Source: Suillus spraguei (taxonomy: Eukaryota; Basidiomycota; Agaricomycetes; Boletales; Suillaceae). From it: a DNA stretch of 64,000 nucleotides. Positions 1-10,530 of the stretch are shown here, one piece after another. Both the position numbers and the translations under genes were made by a program. The stretch covers positions 186,001-250,000 of the forward strand of contig JABCPU010000041.1 in NCBI GenBank assembly GCA_016800925.1, in the 5' to 3' direction. How positions within the stretch are numbered: position 1 is the stretch's first letter; each line of letters begins with the position of its first letter. The notes under the pieces were generated by a model. It did no database searches and was not told the origin of the DNA. It saw only the letters and a list, made by a program, of their open reading frames with translations.

Positions 1-2
1 GC

Positions 3-143
3 AAAGCAGTCATACATTACATCCCAACAGATGACATGGTGGCAGACATCCTCACAAGACCATTAATTCATGACAAGCATTGGAAATTCACCAAGGCCAT
101 GGGTCTGCAACTTCGCTTGAGTGGGAGTGACAAAACCAGATGA
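3..143 (+). pseudogene. Ty1/copia RNase H, C-terminal end
   Basis: Reading from base 3 gives an open stretch of about 46 residues ending at a stop at 141-143. It contains the conserved copia tail YIPTDDMVADILTRPL followed by a KHWKF...MGL segment, which is the end of the RNase H domain of Ty1/copia polyproteins. The rest of the element lies left of the window. What follows should be its LTR or flank, but I could not define an LTR start. It is a separate copy from the copia remnant that begins near 510. Confidence 0.8.
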
Positions 144-509
144 GTTCACACCTTTGGGGAAGTGTGCACCTCACTGTGCCTTTCCCATGCCTTTCACATA
201 TGACTGCACTTCATCGTGTTTTGCCATGCTTCATCACGCCTAATCATGTACATGCTTAAGTGCACCTCGGAGGCACTCAGGTGCACACGTAATAGTGGAG
301 AGCTTAGGGATTTCTCAAGCGAGCCTCATGGTGTCTTAGCGAGCTCATTCCTATCATATAATAGACCCTTGTCATGTAATTTTCCCTCAATCAATCTCTC
401 ATCCTTCCTTTGGATAGTGGCTGAGGTATGCACTTACTGTCATTAGTAGGATTATTGTTGTGCTTATACTTAGGCCAGCAGTAGTTTCTTCATTTCACTG
501 TCAAGCATG
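144..509. repeat. Copia 3' flank with a short LTR-C-like tail
   Basis: No convincing gene is visible here. Bases about 452-503 (CTTATACTTAGGCCAGCAGT and following, ending GTCAAGCA) match the 3' tail of the LTR-C family described at 34699-49044, where the tail reads ATATTTAGGCCAGCTGTAGT and ends GGCAAGCA. The same tail occurs inverted near 31030-31100. The stretch is therefore at least partly LTR-derived; the origin of 144-450 is unclear. Confidence 0.4.
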
Positions 510-2106
510 AGGGTGAGTAAGGGAGCAGGAGAAGAAGGGGAAGAGAACTTAGCAGACATAGGACCCAATGTGGACGTCCTGGAAGCCCTTGTCAATATGA
601 TGATTGAAGAGCATGCCCACATTTCCATCTGCACCGACTGAAGACAAAATCCCAATGACACCAACTATGACATGACAATTCCCCCAGCCACTTATAAAGA
701 GGCCATGCTATGCACTGATCGGAATGAGTGGCTTGCTGCCATGAAGAAAGAATTTCAAATCATGGATGACATGTGCGTTTATGAGCTCACAACCATTCCA
801 GAAGGACATAAGGCAATCGGGAATTGATGGGTATTGGAGTATAAAGAGGATAATAAAGGCAGGTCAGTTTATAAGGCATGTTTAGTTGCCCAGGGATTCT
901 CTCAAATCCCAGGCATCAATTATGGGGCAACCTTCACACCTGTACTGAAAACAGCGTCACTACGTCTCATTGCAGCCCTCGCCTGCCAAAATAACTGAGA
1001 CCTCCACTCCTTTGACGCCACATGTGCCTTTCTTTGGGGAGTGCTCAAGGAAGAAATATATATGTGTCCACCTAAGGGTTTTGAGCAGGGTAATTAGAAG
1101 GTACAAGTCTGGTGGATGCTTCTTACCATCTATGGCCTGAAGCAATCTGCAATGGAATGGTATGAGCAGGTCAGGGAGATAATGGAGAGTTGGGGTTCAC
1201 CCAGTGCATTGTCAACTATGCGGTGTTCTTGTTTGACAGGGAGGTGTCCAGTGCTCAGATCATTTGCATCATTGGATTTCATGTCGACAATAGGATGGGC
1301 ATGTACAATTCCCCAGCCTTCTGACTCTGGGTCAAGCACAAGATCCATTAGTGTTTCAGTATCAAGGATATAGGTCCCATCACCAAATTCATTGGCATTC
1401 AATTCAGACGTGATTGCAACACACGTGAATTATGGATGCATCAAGGGGAGTACATCACTTACTTACTCAAAGAGTATGGTCTCCTTGATTGCAATCCTGT
1501 CTGTTTGCCTCTAGACCATCACCATCCTTTCAGCAGACCTACTGATATCCATGCTTCACTTCCCAATCTACCCACTCTCTTCTGAAAGCTCATTGGAGAA
1601 CTACTCTACCTCTCCATATGCACTCACCCTGACATCTCTTTCACAGTCAATTCACTTGCACAACACAGCTCCAAAGCCTCTCCCACATGCTATGCAGCCG
1701 CAAAGCAGATGCTGCATTATCTGTCTGGGACCATCAACTTGTGGCTGCACTATGGGGGTGCAAACGTAAATGATGGCCTCTATGCATATTGTGACACTGA
1801 TTGGGCAATGTCCTCCCTTGACCTGGATTAAGTCTCTCACTATTGCCCTTCATGTGCCACTCACCTTGCCAATCACCATTAATATGGACAACTAGGGCAA
1901 TTTCACTGTCAACAGAGGCATGCAACCACATCTGTTCAAAGCACATTGATGTGTGCTATCATTTCATCCGCGAGCACATTGAGGAGGGGACATTTCTGTT
2001 GTGTCAGGTTCCCTCTCACCAGAACACCACCAATATTCTCACCAAGGCACTCCCTCACCCTCTCTTCGACAAACACCTTCCTGGGCTGTATCTGGTGTCT
2101 TGGTGA
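510..2106 (+). pseudogene. Decayed Ty1/copia reverse transcriptase and RNase H
   Basis: From about 681 the frame reads a copia-type reverse transcriptase (RVT_2): NEWLAAMKKEF, then GHKAIGN-stop-W, YKACLVAQGFSQIPGINYG, TFTPVLKTASLRLIAALA, EEIYMCPPKGFEQG and a YGLKQ motif near 1130. The product continues through ITKFIGIQF, a LIGELLYL...HPDISF block near 1590 and a KHIDVCYHFIREH...ILTKALP RNase H block ending with a stop at 2106. In-frame stops (for example after GHKAIGN and AALACQNN) and several frameshifts break it. It cannot encode an active polyprotein. No gag or integrase portion is seen, so the copy is 5'-truncated. Confidence 0.85.
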
Positions 2107-2491
2107 GGGGGTGTATTGACAGTTGTTGATTGACACATGCATGCTACAATACCTCAGAGGATTAACCTCCAAGGTCCTTTACCGTATTTGTCTGTCTTAT
2201 TACTGTACCTGTCTCTTGATACCTTCCTCACCATACAATAGCCCTCCGGTGTTGTCAGCACTGGCATCTCACCATCTTCTTGTGCTTTTTGTTATTTTCT
2301 TACTTAATAACACTCTCATCATCTGCTGTCACCTCAGTGTTGTTTTACACCCGCTGAGGTATGTCTTGCTCGACTCATTCCACTTAGCTTAAGCTAACTC
2401 TTAGTTTAGAGTGTCTTAGGTATATTCAATCTTGTAGCATTGTTTTACACCCGCTGAAAGTGTCTTAGTCTTATCAAATACTGTCATCAGA
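2107..2491. other. Copia 3' flank / possible LTR; 17-bp direct repeat
   Basis: A purine run (GGTGAGGGGG) directly after the copia stop looks like a polypurine tract, so an LTR may start at about 2112 (TGTATTGACAG...). I see no matching second LTR. The 17-bp sequence TGTTTTACACCCGCTGA occurs exactly at 2341-2357 and 2441-2457, each followed within a few bases by a GTCTT-containing segment, suggesting a local 100-bp duplication. No gene is visible. Confidence 0.3.
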
Positions 2492-5451
2492 ATGCTAGAA
2501 GAATGTAACATCAGCATGTCTCAATTTATTATATCAATCCTTGAAAGCCAGCATCATAAAGGTCACCTTATTGTTGAAGATCCGTTCATGCACTTTGATG
2601 AAATCAATCATCTCTCATCTGAAGAAGCAGGTTGGCACTTTGGAGCATTGCATGTCACTACAAAGCAACTCAAGGCATTTTTGGTTGATGAAATAGCCAT
2701 TGACATGGCATCATGTGCACCTGTTCTGTGGGATTTGCTGGGGTTCCTTCTAGGTGCTGACCGTCACCCTGCCACACTGGAGAATAACCTGGAGGATGCC
2801 AATGAGGACACCATGATGGGAGGGGAGCTTGCCATCGACTCTATGAGCACGGTGTAAAGATACAACCTAACCTGGGCTGTAGATAAACTACCTCCTAAGT
2901 TAGTATGTGTGGTCTTGCACTCTGTCTAGTCTGCTTCACTTGTGAACAAGAGCATTCGACCCTAAAGGGGGATGCCTGTTAGTATGGTCAAGTTCGAGTC
3001 AAACAAATGTGCGAATGTAGCATCGTAGTCAGCAGTAAGTTGCCACGGTCAGCGGTGATGCTGCCGGAACTAGCATGGTAAGTAGTGGTACTAGCATCAT
3101 TAAAACAAAGTTAGTAACAGTAACATCGAGCGAGCGATGATATCAACGGTAGTGGTAAGGTTGTGAGTGGTGCAAAGAAACAGCAAAGAAGGCCGTGGTA
3201 CTTTCAGTGGTAAAGTAGCGGAGTGTGAGAAGTTCAATAAAAATAGCAATCAAGAGTCCAGCAGTAACAAACTTTAAAGACAAAGTCTACTACTGGGTAA
3301 ATCCAGAGCTAGACAATAATCCTGACCTATAGTATGTGCAATGGGGTAAAATCAGGTACTGTATCGTGCGGGGTATGCGGTGCTTATATCCTAAATTGTA
3401 TGTATTCGGAATGCTCTAGGCGAGATCAGTAGCGCTCAAGTACAGTAACCGCCATATGTAAACATAGCGCGAGGCGACAGGTAATAAGACTTGCCATGGA
3501 ATCAGTGATAATGAACATAAAACAAACAACGCACCAAATGGAGCTATGTGGATGTGGCAAGGACATGGGGGGACATTGGTACGTGGAACGTGGTGCAGCA
3601 GTCGGTACAGTGTGCGGTAAGCGTGGGATGCCGCCGGAAGTGCTAAAGGGGTAAGATGGCCATGGACAAGTGGTAACTCCTATAGATGTGAGACAAGTGT
3701 CAAAAGATAGGGTTTTAAGCCTAGCGCCCATATGTTTGTTACAACGGCTGTTGATGACAGCTATTGGGACACAGTTGATGCTATTGATCTTGAGGGCTTT
3801 GTTGAAGGACTTACCTCAGCATCCAGTGGTACAGCACTTGAGCCAGACAAGCAGCAGTCACGATGCACAGCAATTATTGCTATTGTGTGTGGATCAGGCT
3901 CATTGCATCTCGATCTGCCTAATATTGCAATAAATTAGAAGTGTGTTGTCATTCTCAGTATATTGATGCAAGGAATGAACCAAAAGTCCAATGCACTGCA
4001 AAGTATACTCAGCATTTTTCTACAGTCTGTGCATGTGCCACAAAAAGTGATTGATACCCTGTCGCACATGATCTCTGACCCAGAATCAATTGATAAGATT
4101 CCATTAGTTCAAACTCCTTTGACCACTGCACGAGCCATGGACATCAATAACTCAACCATTACTGGAAATATACAAGCCATTGTGTTATTACTCGCACAAG
4201 GCAGAGTCCATGACCCAGCAGACACCAACTTTGATCCCCCTGACATCTCACAACATGTTGTCCTATTCCATGGTGATTTGGGCGCTGGTAAACGTCTTCA
4301 GGCTGCACAACTTCAGCGGTCAATAGAAGCAATTCCATGGGACCACTTACAACATGTAATCTTTATTCCTGGTCTATTCCATCCAAAGATGGCATGTGTA
4401 GATGCTATCTGACGCTTGTTTCTGCAACCATTAACTGCCAGGGAAGATGAGACTAGTCTCATGTGGGATGTGACACACTTATGACCAAAAGAAACTGGGA
4501 TCTACTGTTCCAAGCCTGGAATCTGTCACAAGCATCAACTTGTGGGACATGCTGGCAGGTTTATGTCAAGTCTAAAAATCCAAACTACATGAGTCTTGAT
4601 GATTTTGCTGCATCTAAACCCACCATCAATATCTTGCAGGACATTGCTAATGAATTGGTGAAGCTTTATGTTGCTGGTTGTGACCTATACCAAATGCGCT
4701 GTCAGCCGCATGAACAATGAGACATGCAGTATGAAAATGCCCTTATATTAAACAGATACTTTTTCCTATACAAAGAATTGTCTTATGCTATAAATTGTGG
4801 AGATATTGGATGTGTAGAGACATGTATCAGCCCGTGGATTCCAATCCTCAAGGCCACAGGAAAGCACAAGCATGCTATGCACATAATGAACTTTCTGTTG
4901 AATGTGCATTTTGTTTACCCAGAAGGTCTAAGGTAAGTGATGGTACAAACTTACATTGAGTAGTAACTCTTCTGATGGATGCTAATAGACAGGCAGTTCA
5001 TTATCACATACTTGTCAACCCCAGTGGTAAAGAAATGAAGTGTCGAGCAGTGGATTGGTGCATCGAGTTGAATAATCCATTTTCAAAGGTAAGAAATGGA
5101 GGAAAGAGTCCAAACTGCATGCTAGAGCGAATTCTGCTTGAATCCCCTCTCATTCAGGCATATTGAAATGCTCAGACGATGATACAAAAAAATTTCTTTT
5201 GTACTCATCTCACAACAAATCATGCAGCATCAAACATGACAAAAACCTTCGAAGGACTATGTATTAAAATGGGTATTCATTCCCCTCATATTGTAATACG
5301 TGGTAGAAAAATCTGTAACAAGATTACAGATGTTCTGGACAAAGGAAGGGAGCTTATGGAGAAGGGAACATGTGAAGGGACAAACCAAAGTAAGGATATG
5401 TTAGCTGAAGGTGGGGTAGAGATGGATGATGTATTGATAGAGCTGTTGTGA
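2492..5451 (+). pseudogene. DUF6589-type gene split by a solo LTR
   Basis: The blocks fit my memory of the DUF6589 family, which is abundant in basidiomycetes and has no known function. A 121-residue N-terminal part (2492-2852) continues after a solo LTR at 3748. The downstream part carries HGDLGAGKRLQ, then IEAIPWDHLQHVIFIPGLF and HPKMACVDAI near 4270-4410, followed by ELSYAINCGDIGCVETCISP and KHKHAMHIMNFLL...HFVYPEGLR near 4770-4935, a VNPSGKEMKCRAVDW block near 5010 and HLTTNHAASNMTKTFEGLC near 5200. Removing the LTR and one target-site copy keeps the reading frame. Separate stops and frameshifts (near 3935, 4412, 4718, 4936 and 5166) show it is dead, though some may mark lost introns. Assignment to DUF6589 is from motif memory, not a search. 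Confidence 0.7.
2853..3743 (-). repeat. Solo LTR-A, reverse orientation, 4-bp TSD
   Basis: This 891-bp block starts TGTAAAGATACAACC and ends TTTGTTACA. It is the reverse complement of the LTR-A consensus seen at 6818-7769, 31650-32602 and 40072-41009 (forward ends TGTAAC/TGTAAT...TTTACA). It is flanked by ACGG at 2849-2852 and 3744-3747. No internal retrotransposon sequence is present, so it is a solo LTR inside the DUF6589-type gene. ORFs within it are chance or LTR sequence. Confidence 0.85.
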
Positions 5452-5611
5452 TGGCATTAAGTACAGTAGCATTAAGGTTGCTATAAAATCAAAGCAATAT
5501 TAGCAGATTGTCCTTTAAATGCACTGTAATATATACATACATTTTCTTTGTGTTTGTCAGAATGCGAAGGGTGATTTGGACAGATGCAGTTGCAAGCTAA
5601 ACATGAGATAG
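5452..5611. other. AT-rich spacer
   Basis: Non-coding AT-rich sequence after the DUF6589-type remnant. No repeat or RNA gene was recognised. Confidence 0.4.
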
Positions 5612-6204
5612 CTAATACTGATTTAATATCAAGTAATCCATGAAAAAGTGGGAAATGACATTACCATTGTGACCCTCCTGCCTACAAGCACTACATTTGT
5701 TCTTGCGCATGGATGAGCCTACAGTGGGATGAGGGACAGCAGTGAGAGGTCTGAGAGGATTGGTAGCAAATGGCATAGGAGCATGTGCCCTAACAATAAC
5801 CACAACCTCATCACCAAATTTCTCTGCATCTGTCCAGCCTGTCTCTCTTTTTAAATCTTGAATGGTCTGAATTTTGCAGTGGTGTGCAGAGTCAATGATG
5901 CAGTCGAGGATAGCATTAGGCATTATTATGGTAGCACCAAAGTCATTGAGATGAGCTAACCATATACTGATATAGCCTTCTGTTTGCGCCAGTTGTTGAG
6001 AGTGGTCTGTAAGGTAAAATCTGTCCCTGCCATCTGGAATTTGGGTAGGTGAGAACATTGTGGCAATGGTGGTGGTTTAGAGATGTTGGTATCTAGGAAG
6101 TCAAAGTGGTCAGGATTGTGAATATCACAGCAACACTTGCAGCCCAATGACTGCAATGGATCACAGTAGAGATGGTCGCTTTCTGAGAGAGAAGTAGTAA
6201 GCAA
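5612..6204 (-). pseudogene. C-terminal fragment of a RecQ-like helicase gene
   Basis: On the minus strand two overlapping frames, joined by a frameshift near 5990, read GCKCCCDIHNPDHFDFL, then FTLQTTLNNWRKQKA, then a block with IIMPNAILDCIIDSAHHCKI, DLKRETGW and FGDEVVVIV, and end with a CxxC...H motif (CSACRQEGHN). This order matches the region after the helicase core of RecQ-like proteins common in basidiomycetes. The helicase core is missing; the upstream side is taken up by LTR-A copies. The family match is from memory of such proteins. It is a second RecQ-type locus about 4 kb from the intact one. Confidence 0.6.
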
Positions 6205-6289
6205 GAGGAATTAAAGTTGAATTGAATGGGCTATATTTTCTCACCTACTATGTCATTGTTGTCAAAGCAAACATTGAATACCTTCCTTT

Positions 6290-6686
6290 GGCAGTTCAGA
6301 CCAGCACACTCACTGCTGCTTTACCACTGAAAGTACTGCAGTTTTCTTTACTGTTTCTTTGCACCACTCACACCTTACCACTACCACTGACATTACTGCT
6401 AATCATCGCTCGACATTGCATTTTCAGGCATTATTTCAACCATGCTAGTACCACTACTTACAACACTAGTTCTGGTGGCATTATTGCTGACCGTGGCAAA
6501 TTACTGCTGACTACGACACTACCTTCGCACATTGTTTTGACTTGGATTTGACTATACTAACAGGCATCCCCCTTTAGGGTCGCACATTCTCGCCTAGCAA
6601 GTGAAGCAGACTAGACAGAGCGCAAGACTCACATACTAACTTAGGAGGTAGTTTATCTACAGCCCAGGTTAGGTTGTATCTTTACA
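6290..6686 (+). repeat. LTR-A 3' fragment
   Basis: From about 6290 the sequence follows the 3' part of LTR-A: the TTTACCACTGAAAGTACTG block, the CATCCCCCTTTAGGGTCG block near 6565 and the terminus GGTTGTATCTTTACA ending at 6686. The 5' part of the LTR is missing. It lies 131 bp upstream of a complete solo copy in the same orientation. Confidence 0.75.
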
Positions 6687-6817
6687 CTGCAGACTCAACC
6701 GGACCGCAACTTTTCTAGACCGAATGTCAGTCTCAGTTGCCCCAAGATACGAAATTGACTATGAAATACTATGTGGACATGATGCACTAGAGACTTATGT
6801 GCTATAAATTTTGCCGG
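6687..6817 (-). pseudogene. Short coding remnant between two LTRs
   Basis: The minus strand reads about 40 residues without a stop (FIAHKSLVHHVHIVFHSQF, then LRLTFGLEKLRSG). The reading continues on the far side of the solo LTR at 6818-7769 if the LTR is removed. I do not recognise the family. It may belong to the same decayed gene as 7770-8090 or to the RecQ-like remnant at 5612-6204. Confidence 0.35.
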
Positions 6818-7769
6818 TGTAATGAACATATTGGCACTGGGCTTAAAACCCCATCTTTTGACACTCGTCTCACGTCTATAGGAGTTACCACTTGTCCATG
6901 GCCGTCTTACCCCTTTAGCATTACCAGCGGCATCCCACGTTTACTGCACACTGTACCGACTACCATACCACATTCCATGTACCGATGTCCTCCCATGTCC
7001 TTGCCGCATCCACATAGCTCCATTTGGTGCATTGTTTGTTTTATGTTCATTATCACTGATTCCACAGCAAGTCTTATTACATGTTGCCTCATGCTGCAGT
7101 GCCTCGTGCTATGTTTACATACGGCGGTTACTACAGTTGAGTGCTACTGATCTCGCCTAGAGCATTCCGAGTACATACGAATTAGGATATAAGCACCGCA
7201 TACCCTGCACGATACAGTACCTGATTTTACACCTTTGCATGTACTATAGGTCAGGATTATTGTCTAGCTCTGGATCTACCCAGTAGTGGACTTAGTCTTT
7301 AAAGTTTCCTTATCACTCGTTAAATCTATCACACTCGTTCTCCGTTACCGCTGGACTTTTGACTGTTATTTTGACTGAACTTCTCACGCACTGCTACTTT
7401 ACTGCTGAAAGTACTGCGGCTTTCTTTACTGTTTCTTTGCACTGCTCACAACTTTACTGTTACCGCTGATATCATCACTCGACATCGCTCGCTCGACACA
7501 ACTGTTTCTGACTATATCTCAACCACAGTAGCACTGCTACACACAATGCTAGTTCCAGTGGCATCATCGCTGACTGCGGCAACTTACTGCTGACCATAAC
7601 ACTTCTTTCGCACATAAGTTTGACTCGAACTTGACCATACTAATAGGAATCCCCTTTAGGGTCAAACGCTCTTGTTTTCACAAGTGAAGCAGACTAGACG
7701 GAGTGCAAGACTCACATACTAACTTAGGAGGTAGTTTATCTACAGCCCAGGTTAGGTTGTATCTTTACA
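6818..7769 (+). repeat. Solo LTR-A with CCGG target-site duplication
   Basis: A complete 952-bp copy from TGTAATGAACATATTGG to GTTGTATCTTTACA. It is flanked by CCGG at 6814-6817 and 7770-7773, so the insertion made a 4-bp duplication. The block CATACTAATAGGAATCCCC...TTTAGGG and the ACTCACATACTAACTTAGGA block mark the family. No internal retroelement sequence is present. Confidence 0.88.
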
Positions 7770-8090
7770 CCGGCTTCACTCTCCCACTCAGCCATGTCCT
7801 CATCCACAAGAAGGAGGTCTTTGTACTCATTTAGCAAGACATCCTCAACAATACCTGATTTTCTTGAGCAGAGTTAAGGAGAGACTTGTGCCATGAAAAC
7901 TTGAGCATCTGTAGCTGTTCAAAATGTTCAGCACCTAAACAAGAGCATCTGTCGGTGGCTGTCTCTGCACCACCTAAAAAAGTCATTCACATAGCACTGA
8001 TGAGGCAGGAATTGCGCAGACATCCATGGCGATCCTTGAGAGTGTCGGATATATTAAGCATGTTTCTGATAATAGAATTAGTTGAATAGA
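7770..8090 (-). pseudogene. Unidentified decayed coding fragment
   Basis: Minus-strand reading gives short coding-like runs: AEHFEQLQMLKFSWHKSLLN, then VEDVLLNEYKDLLLVDEDM and AEWESEAG, in different frames. They look like remnants of a transposon or repeat-family protein but I cannot name it. A solo LTR-A interrupts its downstream side. Confidence 0.3.
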
Positions 8091-8232
8091 TATACTTGGA
8101 TTCTGGGCGGTGAGTGTCTCCTATCTCTGATCATGTATGTTGTATGTTGATATTTGGTTTCTGAGTGGCTGATACTGATATATCAAAATTTCCTCGCTCA
8201 ATTAGCTTTTATTCACTCCAAGTCGTTACCCA

Positions 8233-8640
8233 TTGTTCACAGTCTGTGAGTGTGTCAATCTTCAGGCTCAAGCCATGCTGATCAAAGTCATTGCCTACCA
8301 TTTGCAGGGACTGAGTTTGTTGATCCATGTGCGAGTAAGAGCCATGCCAATTCATGTTGTTGCCCACCATTGGCAGGAGGTGAGTGTGTCGATCTTCATT
8401 TGGGCTCGAGCCATGCTTATGCAAGTCGTTGCCTACTGTTTGCTGGGACTGAGTTTGTCAATCCTTGCTTGAGCAAGAGCCATGCTCATCAGTGTCATTG
8501 CCCACCATTCGCAGGAGGTGAGTGTGTCAATCTTTGTTCAGGCTCAAGCCATGCTGATGTAAGTCATTGCCTACAATTTACAGGGACTGAGTTTGTCAAT
8601 CCTCATTTGAGCAAGAGCCATGCTGATCCATGTCACAACA
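8233..8640 (+). repeat. Minisatellite, about 136-bp unit, three copies
   Basis: The motif TGAGTGTGTC begins at 8247, 8381 and 8519, giving a period of 134-138 bp. Each unit contains two diverged halves of about 68 bp, one beginning TGAGTGTGTC and one GGGACTGAGTTTGT, and each half contains a copy of GCCATGC. One frame (8250-8768) stays open across the array and gives repeats with GSSHA, FAGTEF and GGECV blocks, probably because unit length happens to keep the frame. I see no sign that it is a real protein. Confidence 0.75.
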
Positions 8641-8768
8641 CTCCCACGCTAAAGCAGGTTACTCTACCAAACAATCTGTTTTGGCATGGCTGGACATTAG
8701 ATATATTCGAGTTGCTAGCATTTGTATATTTCCTTTTCTTTTGCTTTCGTTTGTCACAGATAGAATAG

Positions 8769-10148
8769 ATGTATCTCAGACTATTGCTGAATAGACCAGC
8801 AACTGTATTTCTGCCATATCAGTGCATGTCCCTCAGATTTAGAAAACTGCAAAAACAAACAGACACAATGTGATTGGTCATATGCACAAAAAGCAATATA
8901 AAGCACAAGTTACTGCCGGCCTCAGGTGCAATTGTGTCCATCATGTCATAGTATTCTTGCAGCTCTTCCCATGCACAGCATTCATCGCCATTAACTTACT
9001 CTTCCATTCATCAACAACTGCGTATATACCATTCAATGAAACCTCTGTACCATTGTGCAATTGCATGCACAGCATTTGTCAACTGCATTGGAGAAGACTG
9101 CTCAATAACATCTTGAACTCATAGCAGCCACTACAGACACCATTAACTTTCTCTTTCCACAATACATTGTTAAGATTCTGATACCTGTCCTCATCACTCA
9201 TTCCTTTCCCCTCTGAATTCAATGACACAATTCTAGACAAATTATCAGGTGATTATCATAAGTTTTGCAGACAGACATCATGAAGCACACACACCATTCA
9301 TCACATAAAACAGATTCTTACTTTGGTTCAGACAACCTGAAGGAATGAGTCCGAACACGCTCAATTGGATGCACCAGAACACACCCAACTACCTTGCAAT
9401 GCTAACCCATCCAGGAGTGCCTCCTCATCGCCTGGATTTGAAACAAAACTGCATGTGCACCATTTAATGAAACCTCTCTGTAAAAAATGATTGGTTAGAA
9501 ATGGGTGGATGCACATAGTGGCTCTACATTGTCATTACATTGAAGTCCAACATCTGAGAGCCACTGCATTCCCTGTGCTAATGTTGCATTCCATCCAAAT
9601 CATTCTTTGTGGATGGTAAATCGAAGACAGTTTCACTTGCAGCCTGTGTATGCAACCAGTAGTGATGATGGATTGGGAATGGAGATCGAGCTGGTAATTG
9701 GCACCAGTGAGCTGAGGTTGTGGCTGCAGTAGGTGATGAATCAGCAGATTCTGGCAGCAGACAATTGATAATCCTTACACTATTAAAATCCATCGTATAT
9801 TGTCAAATAGTCACAACAAGCAAAGGTTTTTATATTACACTCTTGTAACTTATAAGTGGACGGGACATGTTGAAAATAAAAGGACGCATGACAAGACAGT
9901 ATTGATGAACTGAAGTGTTGGGAGGGATGAGGTTTTGTTGTGATTGCTTGCTAGAGAGAGAAGGAACAAGGTCGTGCCACTTTTTGAATCATCAGAAAGC
10001 TAAAGAATGGCTCATGGATGTCTCCCTCGACTCCACATGGTTTGAATGCAGTAATTGCAGAAATGATTGATTTGGTGAATCAAACACATACAAAGACAGG
10101 GCAATGTTACAAGAACACCTTCTTGTGCCCCTCCTTTTATTTTTCCTC
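8769..10148 (-). other. Low-information region with possible minus-strand exons
   Basis: No recognisable domain. A 71-residue minus-strand ORF (9578-9793) and a short minus-strand run near 9340-9420 (CVLVHPIERVRTHSFRLSEP, followed by a GTAAG donor) look like exons of a decayed or unknown gene. The minus-strand ORFs around 9992-10294 are not recognised either. Confidence 0.25.
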
Positions 10149-10215
10149 TTATGTGCTGCTGTGATGAACATACTGATGCTGACTGTGAAACATTGACTTT
10201 TGAAATATGTCTCAA
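10149..10215 (+). repeat. Diverged LTR-A start remnant
   Basis: The stretch TGTGATGAACATACTGATG...CTTTTGAAATATGTCTCAATCCCTATAG lines up with the LTR-A start (TGTAATGAACATATTGGTG...CTTTTGACACTCGTCTCACGTCTATAG) at roughly two thirds identity by eye over about 65 bp. It ends about 315 bp before the start of the recombinase-RecQ gene. It could mark the left edge of that island, but the match is short. Confidence 0.35.
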
Positions 10216-10530
10216 TCCCTATAGAACGCAGCCATCTTTCTTGATGAACCCCAACATGACACCACCAAGTGAGGTATGCGGAGTTCTTCCACAAGTCAAG
10301 TGCTATGATGTGGTATTTCCTACAATCCTAGTAGATGCATGTTCTCTGATATAATATTGTTTTGTGTTGATGCCCGTGAGAATATCCGGCTTCAAAGTGG
10401 CGGTTTGGTGCCAAGGACAACTATCGGACAAAACTTTAATAACAGTTGGAAGTTTGCCTCCGACAACTCTGATACCAACTTGAAGAGTCTTTTTCTTTGG
10501 AAATTGAAATTCTTCAATCAACCACATTCT

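Noticed and set aside
3426..3731. Recurrent ORFs of about 100 residues containing SIGVTTCPWPSYPF-type readings at many places.
   Set aside because: They lie inside LTR-A copies and recur only because the LTR recurs.
8250..8768. 172-codon ORF across the minisatellite as a Cys/His-rich repeat protein.
   Set aside because: The frame follows from the repeat unit; other frames are also long, there are no splice or start signals and the flanks are non-coding.
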